Assembly: GCA_029262535.1 (NCBI GenBank)
Contig: JAJCZF010000040.1
Coordinates: forward strand, 1 to 64,000
Source: Deltaproteobacteria bacterium
GTDB lineage: Bacteria; Desulfobacterota; GWC2-55-46; JAJCZF01
Direction: 5' to 3'
DNA length: 64,000 nucleotides
The position numbers were made by a program, and so were the translations under genes. A model generated the notes under the pieces. That model saw only the letters and a list, made by a program, of their open reading frames with translations, did no database searches and was not told the DNA's origin. Below are positions 18,916 through 27,846 of this stretch, one piece after another; the stretch's first letter is position 1; the number at the start of each line of letters is the position of its first letter.

Positions 18916-19833
18916 ATGAACCTTTTAACCATATCAGAACTCGATAAGGAGCAGATCACCACGCTTCTTGAGAGAGCGGCCCTGCTTAAAGAGCGCCACA
19001 AGAGCGGCATCCCTTATCACCCGCTACGCGGTAAAACTCTTGCGCTGGTATTTTCAAAGGCATCTACGCGCACGCGTGTATCCTTTGAGACGGCCATGTT
19101 TCACCTTGGCGGTAATGCCATATTCATAAGCCACCGCGACTCTCAGGTTGGACGCGGCGAACCTATAAAAGACACGGCGCGTGTCATGAGCCGCTATGTG
19201 GACGCCGTGGTAATACGCACCTTCGGCCACGAGATAATCGAAGAGTATGCAAGCTACTCGGATGTGCCGGTCATAAACGGCCTTACCGATATGCACCACC
19301 CCTGCCAGGTCCTTGCCGACCTCCTTACGATTAAGGAGAACCGCGGAACTCTCAAAGGGCTTAAGATCGCATGGATAGGCGACGGCAACAATATGGCCAA
19401 TTCGTGGGTCGAGGCCGCGGTTAAATGCGGTTTCGATCTGACCCTGGCATCTCCTCCGGGATATGAGCTGGACGAGGCCATTATCTCCCGTGCAAGGGCC
19501 GACGCCGACGGAGAGATCTTGCAGACAAGCTCGGTAGCCAAAGCCGCGGAAGGGGCCGATGTATTAAATACCGACGTATGGGCCTCCATGGGACAGGAAG
19601 AGGAACAGCGCGAAAGGATTAAATCCTTCAAAGACTATCAGATAAATAATAAGACAGTCGCCCTGGCCAATAAGAACGTAATGGTCATGCACTGCCTGCC
19701 GGCCCATCGCGGCGAAGAGATCACGGAAGATGTCTTGGAAGGGTCGCGCTCGGTCGTATTCGATCAGGCCGAAAACAGGCTCCATATACAAAAAGCCATC
19801 CTCGAATGGCTAATGCTGCCCCACGACGCCTAG
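18916..19833 (+). CDS. argF: Ornithine carbamoyltransferase
   Basis: 'FSKASTRTRVSFE', 'HPCQVLADLLTI', 'MHCLPAHRGEEIT'. Confidence 0.95.
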   Translation: MNLLTISELDKEQITTLLERAALLKERHKSGIPYHPLRGKTLALVFSKASTRTRVSFETAMFHLGGNAIFISHRDSQVGRGEPIKDTARVMSRYVDAVVIRTFGHEIIEEYASYSDVPVINGLTDMHHPCQVLADLLTIKENRGTLKGLKIAWIGDGNNMANSWVEAAVKCGFDLTLASPPGYELDEAIISRARADADGEILQTSSVAKAAEGADVLNTDVWASMGQEEEQRERIKSFKDYQINNKTVALANKNVMVMHCLPAHRGEEITEDVLEGSRSVVFDQAENRLHIQKAILEWLMLPHDA

Positions 19834-19899
19834 CCGGGCAGTGCCCGGGACCAATTTCGCGGAGTTAGCTTTTAGAGGCTGGTAATTCTATAGTTCACG
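19834..19899 (+). repeat. Element E2 (post-stop hairpin element)
   Basis: ccgggc-agt-gcccgg starts right after the argF TAG; gaccaatttcgcggagttagcttttagaggctggtaattctatagttcacg. Confidence 0.75.
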
Positions 19900-19922
19900 T
19901 TTTAAGTTTGTCGCAGCACTAG

Positions 19923-19986
19923 GCACACAGGTGTGCTTTTATATCGCGGAGTTAGTTTTTAGATGCCGGTAGTTTTATAGTTCGCG
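19923..19986 (+). repeat. Element E3 (GCACACAGGTGTGC subtype)
   Basis: gcacacaggtgtgcttttatatcgcggagttagtttttagatgccggtagttttatagttcgcg. Confidence 0.75.
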
Positions 19987-20051
19987 CCGCACTGTGTGCG
20001 GGGCCAATTTCGCGAAGGGAATTTCTTGGTGCCGCTAGTTTTTAGTTCGCG
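19987..20051 (+). repeat. Element E4
   Basis: ccgcac-tgt-gtgcgg ggccaatttcgcgaag...gttcgcg, directly abutting E3. Confidence 0.75.
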
Positions 20052-20099
20052 TCTTGAGTTTGTTGTAGCACCGATATAAATATTGTTTTTTTTAAAATC

Positions 20100-20150
20100 G
20101 TGTAGGTTGGGTAGAGCGCGTTCTTTGCGAAACCCAACAAGTACCTTATT
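20100..20150 (+). repeat. Repeat R2 (GTAGGTTGGGT...ACCCAACAAGTACCTTA)
   Basis: Same sequence as the right arm of R1. Confidence 0.75.
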
Positions 20151-20197
20151 GTTCTTCTATATTATTTATAAACCATTAAATACCTAAAGGAAGTTAA

Positions 20198-21409
20198 ATG
20201 ACTGAAAAGATAAAAAAGGTAGTGCTCGCCTATTCTGGCGGTCTTGATACCTCTGTTATTATCAACTGGTTAAAAGAGAACTACGGCTGTGAAGTAGTCG
20301 CCTTTGTCGCCGACGTAGGGCAGGGCTCGGAGATCAAGCCGCTTACCAAAAAGGCCCTGAAGAGCGGCGCCTCCGAGGTGCATGTCGTCGATATCCGCGA
20401 AGAGTTTACAAAGGATTTCGTCTTTCCCATGCTTCGCGCCGCCGCCGTATACGAAGGCACATACCTGATGGGTACTTCCATTGCCAGACCGATTATATCG
20501 AAGGCATGGATGGAGGTAGTAAAAAAATCCGGGGCCGACGCAATAGCCCACGGCGCCACGGGCAAGGGCAACGACCAGGTACGCTTCGAGCTCGCCTGTT
20601 ATGCAATCGACCCGCATATAAAGGTCATAGCCCCGTGGAGGATATGGGATCTAAAGGGCAGGGAAGACCTAATAGCCTACGCCAAAAAGCATAAGATACA
20701 TATAACGGTCTCTAAGAAGAAGCCCTACTCCATAGACCGCAACCTCTTTCACGTTAGCTACGAAGGCGGCGTGCTCGAAGACCCTGCCGTAGCCGCTCCG
20801 GAAGATATGTTCCAGATAACCGTATCACCTGAAGCCGCGCCGGACAAGGCGACCAACGTGACGATAGGTTATGAGGCAGGAGACCCGGTCTCGATAAACG
20901 GCAAAAGGCTCTCTCCGGCAAAGCTTTTAGACAGGCTAAATAAGCTCGCCGGAAAGAACGGCATAGGGCGCGTCGATATGGTAGAATCCCGTTACGTCGG
21001 CATGAAGTCGCGCGGAGTATACGAGACGCCGGGCGGAACGGTGCTGCACTTTGCCCGCCGCGCAGTGGAGTCTCTGTCAATGGACCGCGAGTGCATAAAG
21101 TTGCGCGACTCGATGATCTCGCGCTATTCCGAACTTGTCTATAACGGCTACTGGTTCTCACCCGAGCGTGAGGCCATTCAGGCGCTCGTAGACGAAACAG
21201 TCAAGGGTGTAACCGGCACGGTAAAGCTGAAACTATACAAAGGTACGATGACGATAATGTCGCGCAAGGCCGACAACTCTTTATACCACCCCGACTACGC
21301 GACCTTCGAAGAAGACGCCGTATACAACCAGCGCGACGCCGGAGGATTTATCAAGGTAAACGCCCTGAGGCTCAAACTGCTCGGCATGACGGGAAAGATT
21401 AAGGCCTAA
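20198..21409 (+). CDS. argG: Argininosuccinate synthase
   Basis: '[14 protein letters not shown]', '[13 protein letters not shown]'. Confidence 0.96.
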   Translation: MTEKIKKVVLAYSGGLDTSVIINWLKENYGCEVVAFVADVGQGSEIKPLTKKALKSGASEVHVVDIREEFTKDFVFPMLRAAAVYEGTYLMGTSIARPIISKAWMEVVKKSGADAIAHGATGKGNDQVRFELACYAIDPHIKVIAPWRIWDLKGREDLIAYAKKHKIHITVSKKKPYSIDRNLFHVSYEGGVLEDPAVAAPEDMFQITVSPEAAPDKATNVTIGYEAGDPVSINGKRLSPAKLLDRLNKLAGKNGIGRVDMVESRYVGMKSRGVYETPGGTVLHFARRAVESLSMDRECIKLRDSMISRYSELVYNGYWFSPEREAIQALVDETVKGVTGTVKLKLYKGTMTIMSRKADNSLYHPDYATFEEDAVYNQRDAGGFIKVNALRLKLLGMTGKIKA

Positions 21410-21477
21410 CCGCACAGTGTGCGGGGCCAATTTCGCGAAGTAAGCCTTGAGAAGTTTTGTACAAGTAGTACGCGAAA
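21410..21477 (+). repeat. Element E5 (post-stop hairpin element)
   Basis: ccgcac-agt-gtgcgg begins at the base after the argG TAA; tttcgcg...cgcgaaa pairs across the body. Confidence 0.75.
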
Positions 21478-21587
21478 GAAGAAATGCTTAGTGCTTGTCA
21501 ATATAATGGCTAGCCATTTTATTATTTGATAATAACGAGATTGCTTCGTCGCTAAAGCTTCTCATAATGACAGATAGAATTTAACCC

Positions 21588-22382
21588 ATGAAACTAACCC
21601 GCTTTACCATAAACGACCGCGTACTGAACGGCATGATCGACGGTGATAAGGTGCGCCTTATTAACGGTTCTTTCTTTGATCTGCCTATAGGCGAATGGGC
21701 CGCGGTCGATACCGAGACCTTTTCTATCGACGAGGTTAGGTTACTTGCGCCGGTCGAGCCGTCCAAGGTCGTCGCAATAGGGCTGAACTATAAGGCCCAC
21801 GCCGCGGAGTTTGATAAAGAGCTGCCCGAAGAGCCAATGATATTTTTAAAACCCTCGACCTCGGTCATAGGGCCTGAAGACGAGATAATATATCCCGGAC
21901 ACATGTCGCGCAGGGTCGATTTCGAGGCCGAACTTGGTATAGTGATAGGCGCCGAATGCCGCATGATACGGGACGAACAGGCGCCGCTTTATATACTCGG
22001 TTATACATGCGTAAACGACGTTACGGCCAGAGACCTTCAGGGCAGGGACGTACAGTATACGCGCGCGAAGTCATTTGATACATTCTGCCCTGTCGGGCCG
22101 TGGGTCGAAACGGAACTCGACCCTTCGGACGTTAGGATAGAGTCGCTTGTAAACGGAGAGCCGAGGCAGGACGCTCGAACAAGCGACATGATATTTACCG
22201 TTAACGAGATCGTAAGCTTCGTCTCAAAGGTCATGACGCTGCTTCCGGGTGATATAATAGCCACTGGAACACCCTCCGGAGTAGGAAAGATCTATCCCGG
22301 AGACAGGGTAGATGTTAGAATAGAAAATCTGGGCACGCTTACCAATACGGTTGGCGGCACAAGGAAACCATTAGTGCAATAG
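21588..22382 (+). CDS. Fumarylacetoacetate hydrolase family protein
   Basis: 'VVAIGLNYKAHAAEF', 'MIFLKPSTSVIGPEDEI', 'VDFEAELGIVIG', 'LLPGDIIATGTPSGVG'. Confidence 0.9.
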   Translation: MKLTRFTINDRVLNGMIDGDKVRLINGSFFDLPIGEWAAVDTETFSIDEVRLLAPVEPSKVVAIGLNYKAHAAEFDKELPEEPMIFLKPSTSVIGPEDEIIYPGHMSRRVDFEAELGIVIGAECRMIRDEQAPLYILGYTCVNDVTARDLQGRDVQYTRAKSFDTFCPVGPWVETELDPSDVRIESLVNGEPRQDARTSDMIFTVNEIVSFVSKVMTLLPGDIIATGTPSGVGKIYPGDRVDVRIENLGTLTNTVGGTRKPLVQ

Positions 22383-22394
22383 GAGGCAGAATAG

Positions 22395-23630
22395 ATGTCG
22401 GAGTCTTACATCCAAAATCTCTTTGCGGAGCGTATCGGCGGGGCCGGGTTCGGTAAGGATACCACAATATATAAATTCGAGAAGATTAAACGCGCCAAGG
22501 CCGCCGCAAAAGAGGCCGACCCCGACAGGGAGTTATTCGACTTCGGCGTTGGAGAGCCGGACGAGATGGCTCATCAGATGGTTGTCGAGGCGCTTAAGAT
22601 AGAATGCGCAAAGAGCGAAAATCGCGGTTACGCCGATAACGGCATACCGGAGCTAAAGAGCGCCGCCGCCAAATATATGGAAGATGTCTTTAAGGTCTCC
22701 GGGTTAGATCCAGATACCGAGATAATCCATTCCATTGGCTCCAAGCCCGCCCTTGCTATGATCCCAGACGCTTTTATTAATCCCGGCGACGTAACACTCA
22801 TGACCGCGCCCGGATACCCGGTGATGGCGACCCATACCGACTGGAACGGCGGACGAACGGTAAAGCTGCCGCTCCTGGCCGAGAACGGCTTCCTTCCGGA
22901 CCTCGACGTTATAAGCGAAGAGGACAGGGACGCCGCAAAACTACTCTATCTAAACTATCCGAACAACCCGACCGGGGCCTGCGCCACGCCGGAGTTTTTC
23001 AAACGCGCCATAGAGTTCGCGCATGAAAACAATCTCGTCATAGTGCAGGACGCGGCCTACGCCGCTCTTTCATATTCGGAGCCCTTCAGCTTCCTCACCA
23101 TAGACGGAGCAAAGGAGGTCGGTGTTGAGATACATTCCTTCTCAAAGGCCTATAATATGACCGGCTGGAGGCTCGCCTTCCTCGCAGGTTCCGAGAAGGT
23201 CATAAGCGCATTCGCAAATGTAAAAGACAACTACGACTCGGGCCAGTTCATCGCCATACAGAAGGCCGGCATATATGCGCTTAATCACCCCGAGATAACC
23301 GAAAAGACGGCGGCAAAGTACAAGAGACGCCTGAAGCTTATGGTCGATGCCCTGAATGCCGCAGGTTTTAATGCGATCATGCCGGGTGGAAGCTTTTATC
23401 TATATGTCGCCTCGCCGTCAGGGGCCGCGGGCGGTATTACCTTTGACAGGGCCGAAGAGGCCTCTGACTATCTTATCAGGAACGCCCATATATCGACCGT
23501 GCCGTGGGACGACGCGGGCAGCTTCCTCCGTTTCTCCGCGACATTTGCGGCTAGAGACGAGGCCGACGAGAGGCGTGTAACCGAAGAGGTCGCCGAGAGG
23601 CTTAAGACACTCGGCCTGAGATTCGGATAA
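22395..23630 (+). CDS. dapL: LL-diaminopimelate aminotransferase-like PLP enzyme
   Basis: 'FDFGVGEPDEMA', 'LYLNYPNNPTGA', 'SFSKAYNMTGWRLAF'. Confidence 0.82.
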   Translation: MSESYIQNLFAERIGGAGFGKDTTIYKFEKIKRAKAAAKEADPDRELFDFGVGEPDEMAHQMVVEALKIECAKSENRGYADNGIPELKSAAAKYMEDVFKVSGLDPDTEIIHSIGSKPALAMIPDAFINPGDVTLMTAPGYPVMATHTDWNGGRTVKLPLLAENGFLPDLDVISEEDRDAAKLLYLNYPNNPTGACATPEFFKRAIEFAHENNLVIVQDAAYAALSYSEPFSFLTIDGAKEVGVEIHSFSKAYNMTGWRLAFLAGSEKVISAFANVKDNYDSGQFIAIQKAGIYALNHPEITEKTAAKYKRRLKLMVDALNAAGFNAIMPGGSFYLYVASPSGAAGGITFDRAEEASDYLIRNAHISTVPWDDAGSFLRFSATFAARDEADERRVTEEVAERLKTLGLRFG

Positions 23631-23640
23631 GAGGCGGTCT

Positions 23641-24135
23641 ATGGCTGAGTCGGTCTTTATCGCTCTGGGCTCAAACCTCGGTGATAAAGAGGCCAACCTC
23701 AAAGAGGCCGTAAGGCTGCTTAAAGAGCGAGACGACCTGAAGGTAAAGGGCTCTTCGTCGATCTATCTGTCAAAACCTTTCGACGGCTCAGATCAGCCCG
23801 ACTATCTTAATAGTCTTATAGAGATAGAGAGCTCTATTGAACCAGTCGATCTTCTTAGGGTGCTTAAGGAGATCGAATCCGATATGGGGCGCGACCCGGA
23901 CGGAGAGAGATGGGCGTCGAGGGTGATTGATCTCGATATAATATATTACGGCAACCGTGTGATAAGTGAAGAGGGGCTAATAATTCCTCACCCGCAGGCC
24001 ACTCTTCGAGACTTTGTAATGAAACCTCTTTCGGAGATATCGCCGGATTTTAAAGATCCTCTTCTTGAACTTACGGCCCGTGAATTAGCCGTGGCCCTTG
24101 TCTCCGATAGTCCATGTAGAGTTCTTAAAAAGTAA
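23641..24135 (+). CDS. folK: 2-amino-4-hydroxy-6-hydroxymethyldihydropteridine pyrophosphokinase
   Basis: 'VFIALGSNLGDKEANL', 'GRDPDGERWASRVIDLDIIYYG'. Confidence 0.93.
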   Translation: MAESVFIALGSNLGDKEANLKEAVRLLKERDDLKVKGSSSIYLSKPFDGSDQPDYLNSLIEIESSIEPVDLLRVLKEIESDMGRDPDGERWASRVIDLDIIYYGNRVISEEGLIIPHPQATLRDFVMKPLSEISPDFKDPLLELTARELAVALVSDSPCRVLKK

Positions 24136-24153
24136 GGTCTTTTTCTCTTTGCC

Positions 24154-24417
24154 ATGAAAATTATTCTCTATCTTATACTTGCCTACATCTTTTACGCCCT
24201 GATAAAGAAGCTCTTTGTAAAGGCGCCTCGCAGTGCGGGTTCCGCCCAATCGTCCTCCAGAAAAGAGAGTTCGCATACCGTCGATGTAGAGACGGCAAAG
24301 GACCCTGTCTGCGGAGCATATGTATCCAAAAACACGGCGCTGGCAGCCAAGGACGGGGCCAATACGCTCTATTTTTGCAGCAGCGACTGTCGTGATAAGT
24401 TTATCGCCGGACGATGA
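24154..24417 (+). CDS. PP0621-like/YHS-type small metal-binding protein
   Basis: One N-terminal TM segment; 'DPVCGAYVSKNTALAAKDGANTLYFCSSDCRDKF'. Confidence 0.7.
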   Translation: MKIILYLILAYIFYALIKKLFVKAPRSAGSAQSSSRKESSHTVDVETAKDPVCGAYVSKNTALAAKDGANTLYFCSSDCRDKFIAGR

Positions 24418-25337
24418 GTAAAAAACCACTATCTAACCCGAAATCAAAATCTAATCCCGGCTCTAGCGTACTCTCCACGGCAAAACTTCCCTCCGAGGGA
24501 CGTATGCTTGTCATGATGCTCAAACGCCTTTTCCAAACCCTCTTGCTCGTTTACGCTGCCGTGCTTATCGGCTTTTATATACTGCACCCGCGGCTGCTCT
24601 ACCGCCCAAGCGATGAGATACGCCAGACACCCGCGGATTTCGATATAAAATACGAAGATATAGATTTTAAGACATCCGACGGCGTGATGCTTAACGGGTG
24701 GTTCGTGCCTGCCGTCAACTCAAAGGGGGTGATCCTCTATAACCACGGCAATACCGAAAATATCGGCAGAAGGGTCGATATGATCTCGCTCTTTAACGAG
24801 CTCGGTTATACGGTCTTTATCTACGACTATCGTGGTTACGGCAAGTCCATGGGGCGTTCCATGGGACTTACGACCGAAAGGGGAACCTATATCGATGCGC
24901 GCGCCGCGTGGGATTTTTTAAGAGTTAAAAAAGGCTTTAAGGGTAATGAGATTATTATATACGGACATTCGCTTGGCGGCCCGATAGCGTCTCACCTGGC
25001 CACCGAGGTCGAGGCCGCGGCCCTTGTGCTCGACTCTACCTTCACCTCCATCACCGAGCTTGTACAGGAAAAAGCGCCGATTATACCGGTAAAAGTTCTT
25101 ACGGATTTTCACTATGATAATATAGATTACTTAAAGGAAGTAGATGAAGCCGTGCTCGTCGTGCATAGTCCCGAAGACGAATTGATACCGATCGCTCACG
25201 CACGTGCCGTATATGATAGTATTAAAGGGGAGAAGCGGTTCCTGGAGACTCTTGGCAAGCACGACAACGGCTCGGCGACCTCGGGAGAGTTATATAGAAA
25301 AGGCGCGGCAGACTTCTTTAGTAAATATCTTAAGTAA
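24414..25337 (+). CDS. Alpha/beta hydrolase (membrane-anchored)
   Basis: 'YNHGNTENIGRR', 'YDYRGYGKSMG', nucleophile elbow 'YGHSLGG'. The start may be downstream. Confidence 0.88.
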   Translation: MSKKPLSNPKSKSNPGSSVLSTAKLPSEGRMLVMMLKRLFQTLLLVYAAVLIGFYILHPRLLYRPSDEIRQTPADFDIKYEDIDFKTSDGVMLNGWFVPAVNSKGVILYNHGNTENIGRRVDMISLFNELGYTVFIYDYRGYGKSMGRSMGLTTERGTYIDARAAWDFLRVKKGFKGNEIIIYGHSLGGPIASHLATEVEAAALVLDSTFTSITELVQEKAPIIPVKVLTDFHYDNIDYLKEVDEAVLVVHSPEDELIPIAHARAVYDSIKGEKRFLETLGKHDNGSATSGELYRKGAADFFSKYLK

Positions 25338-25356
25338 GATATTTATCTCTCCTCCA

Positions 25357-25695
25357 TTATGACGAGGGGCGGTACATCACTATATTCATATCCTCGACCG
25401 TTATCAGGCCGCCGGTATTTACCATCTCTTCAAGCTCGGGCAGGAAGGCCTCTATCCTTTCAGGGTTATCCACTATTACGATAACTATGGGCAAATCCGC
25501 CGAGAGGCGCAGTATGCCCGCCGTATGCACGCGGCTGTTTGCTCCAAAGCCCATCATGGCGCGAAAGACCGTACAGCCCGCCATGCCGCGCTCTTTGGCC
25601 TTTCTCGTGATGGCCTCGTAGAGCGGCATCTTTTCGTACTTGTCCTGCTCGCCTATATAGACCCTTATCTGTTTACCTTCAGACTGTAACTGCAT
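25357..25695 (-). CDS. DUF190 (PII-like) protein
   Basis: 'VYIGEQDKYEKMPLYEAITRKAKERGMAGCTVFRAMMGFG'. Confidence 0.88.
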   Translation of the reverse strand: MQLQSEGKQIRVYIGEQDKYEKMPLYEAITRKAKERGMAGCTVFRAMMGFGANSRVHTAGILRLSADLPIVIVIVDNPERIEAFLPELEEMVNTGGLITVEDMNIVMYRPSS

Positions 25696-25710
25696 AAGAT
25701 CTCCTTTGTG

Positions 25711-26085
25711 TTAGATAAGGCGTCCGATGGTCATGCCGAGATATATGGCTATCAGTACCGCGACATTCTCAACAACCAGATTGCCGGCGGCAAGGGTCCA
25801 CTGGGAAAGCTTCATGAACTCTATCGTTTCAAAGGCGATAGCCGAAAATGTCGTAAAGGCCCCGGTAAAGCCGACGAGGATAATAATGCGTGTCTCACCG
25901 CTAATGACCATCTTGTGCACGGAGAGCGCGTATACAAAGCCGAAGATAAAGCAACCGAGGGCGTTAACGCCTATGGTGGTCCAGGGGAAGATGCTGGAGA
26001 CATACTTGTTGGCGACAACATAACAAGAGTACCTGAGCGAAGCTCCGAAGGCGCCGGCCAGGGCTATCAGTAGAAACTTTTGCAA
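25711..26085 (-). CDS. crcB: Fluoride exporter CrcB/Fluc
   Basis: 'GASLRY', 'TTIGVNALGCFIFGF', 'GFTGAFTTFSAIAFE'. Probable TTG start at 26085; the track N-terminus runs into repeat E6. Confidence 0.88.
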   Translation of the reverse strand: MQKFLLIALAGAFGASLRYSCYVVANKYVSSIFPWTTIGVNALGCFIFGFVYALSVHKMVISGETRIIILVGFTGAFTTFSAIAFETIEFMKLSQWTLAAGNLVVENVAVLIAIYLGMTIGRLI

Positions 26086-26193
26086 GATATTTTCTACCTC
26101 GTTTGATTGATAAAGATCTGATGGACTTAAGAGTATAAGACCGATTAATTTAATGTATAACAGGAGCAGCCCAAAGTCAAATATATGGTGGAT

Positions 26194-26258
26194 CCGCACA
26201 GTGTGCGGAGCCAATTTCCCGATGGTAGTCTTTTAAAAGGCCAAGCTTTCTCGTCCGC
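26194..26258 (+). repeat. Element E6
   Basis: ccgcac-agt-gtgcgg agccaatttcccga...gtccgc; upstream of crcB rather than after a stop codon. Confidence 0.65.
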
Positions 26259-26294
26259 CCCCGGCCCTCCTAATTGACAAACACTACTATTTCT

Positions 26295-26514
26295 GCCAGA
26301 ATTTGCACACAGGTGTGCTCTTATTTCGCGTAGTAGGTCCTATGGATACCGCGTATTCTCTCGCCCGCGCCGCCAGTCTTCTAATTGACATGCACCGTAT
26401 TTCTGCCAGAATTTGCACACAGGTGTGCTCTTATTTCGCGTAGTAAGCCCATAGATACCGCGTATTTTCTCGCCCGCGCCGCCAGTCTTCTAATTGACAA
26501 GCACCGGTATTTCT
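26295..26514. repeat. Two tandem ~110-bp units, each with a GCACACAGGTGTGC element (E7, E8)
   Basis: 'tttctgccagaattt' recurs at 26290, 26400 and 26510 (period 110); gcacacaggtgtgc at 26305 and 26415. Confidence 0.9.
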
Positions 26515-26559
26515 GCCAGAATTTACTTAGGGGCTTTTACCACTAAAGGAGGTAGAGAG

Positions 26560-27561
26560 ATCGTCTGGTTACAGTTCATAGTACTTTCCGCTTTTATTAT
26601 CATATGCGGCTCGCGTTTATCGAAATACGGCGACGTCATAGCGGAGAAGTCCGGCCTCGGCAGGGCATGGATAGGGCTGATCCTTATGGCGAGCGTCACG
26701 AGCCTGCCTGAGCTGATGACGGGCGTTAGTTCGGTAGCGGTCGCCGGAGTGATCGATATCGCATTCGGCGATATTATGGGTTCATGCGTATTTAATCTCT
26801 TGATCCTGGCCTTAATGGACCCGATGCATAGGGCGCGACCCATATTCTTCGCAGCGGGCAGGGGGCATATACTTTCGGCGGCATTTTCCGTGGCCCTCAT
26901 AACGGTCGCAACATTCGCCATTATGAATGCATCGCTACTACCGAGCTTTTATCATATCTCCATCATCACGCCGATTATTTTATTTATATATATCATAGGC
27001 ATGCGTACGCTCTATCTCTACGAAAAGAGTGTTATAAAAGATTACGTAATCGAGGCCGCAGAAGAGAGGGAGGCCGGCATCACGCTCAATAAAGCCCTGA
27101 TACACTTTACGCTAAACGCGGTTGTCGTAATTGCCGCTGCTATATTTCTGCCCTTCATAGCAGATGATATCGCCGTCCAGAGCGGCCTTGGGCGAACATT
27201 CGTCGGCAGTGTCTTTGTGGCGCTCACGACATCGTTGCCCGAGGTCGTAGTAAGTATCGCGGCGATTCGCATCGGCGCGCTCGACATGGCCGTGGCCAAT
27301 ATGTTCGGTTCCAATATGTTCAATATCATGGTGCTGGCCATCGATGATATCGTATATACCAAGGGTCCGATCTTTGCCGATGTCAGCGTTAGCCACGGCG
27401 TGACTGGGATGCTTGCGATACTTATGTCCGCCGTTGCGATAATGGCCCTGATATATAGGCCGCAGAGGTCAAAGATACTGCGTTTTGAATGGGGAACATT
27501 GACTATAATGTTAATCGGATTGTTGAACTTTTTGATTCTTTACCTGACAAAAGCAGATTGA
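26560..27561 (+). CDS. Sodium/calcium exchanger (CaCA) family membrane protein
   Basis: Two internal repeats 'VTSLPELMTGVSSV' and 'TTSLPEVVVSIAAI'; candidate ATC start at 26560 after aaaggaggt, versus track TTG at 26494. Confidence 0.85.
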   Translation: MVWLQFIVLSAFIIICGSRLSKYGDVIAEKSGLGRAWIGLILMASVTSLPELMTGVSSVAVAGVIDIAFGDIMGSCVFNLLILALMDPMHRARPIFFAAGRGHILSAAFSVALITVATFAIMNASLLPSFYHISIITPIILFIYIIGMRTLYLYEKSVIKDYVIEAAEEREAGITLNKALIHFTLNAVVVIAAAIFLPFIADDIAVQSGLGRTFVGSVFVALTTSLPEVVVSIAAIRIGALDMAVANMFGSNMFNIMVLAIDDIVYTKGPIFADVSVSHGVTGMLAILMSAVAIMALIYRPQRSKILRFEWGTLTIMLIGLLNFLILYLTKAD

Positions 27562-27660
27562 AACACTCTATGACCGGCACACTCTTTTATGGCTCTTGCC
27601 CATTTCCGCTTTTCAGGCTTAACCTCTTGTTTTTTAACAATACCTAAAAAGCAAGATTAT

Positions 27661-27678
27661 TTGGACAAATAGGTCCAA
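27661..27678. promoter_or_regulatory. Palindrome TTGGAC-N6-GTCCAA upstream of pal
   Basis: ttggacaaataggtccaa immediately precedes TTGACA (27684-27689). Confidence 0.45.
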
Positions 27679-27683
27679 AAGCC

Positions 27684-27712
27684 TTGACAGAGAGTGGGGG
27701 CTTTGATAATTT
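27684..27712 (+). promoter_or_regulatory. Sigma70-like promoter, TTGACA-N17-TAATTT
   Basis: Sequence match upstream of the Pal gene. Confidence 0.45.
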
Positions 27713-27846
27713 ACTATATTAATACTACCTTTTGAGACGATAGCTCGTAATTTCACTTAAATGGGCTTTTTTATTATTGAATTTTGAGATTAAAAGCGGC
27801 TGATTGCCGCGTAATTACTCTTTATTATAGAAGAAAGGAACTACAG

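Noticed and set aside
26086-26214. N-terminal extension of the CrcB ORF (track start at 26214)
   Set aside because: Its first codons fall inside repeat E6 and do not resemble a CrcB N-terminus; a TTG at 26085 is more plausible.
26086-26300. Fluoride riboswitch upstream of crcB
   Set aside because: No crcB-motif pattern could be recognised; the region is occupied by the E6 element.
26295-26520. CRISPR-like array
   Set aside because: Repeats are 110-bp contiguous tandem units with no variable spacers and no cas genes nearby.
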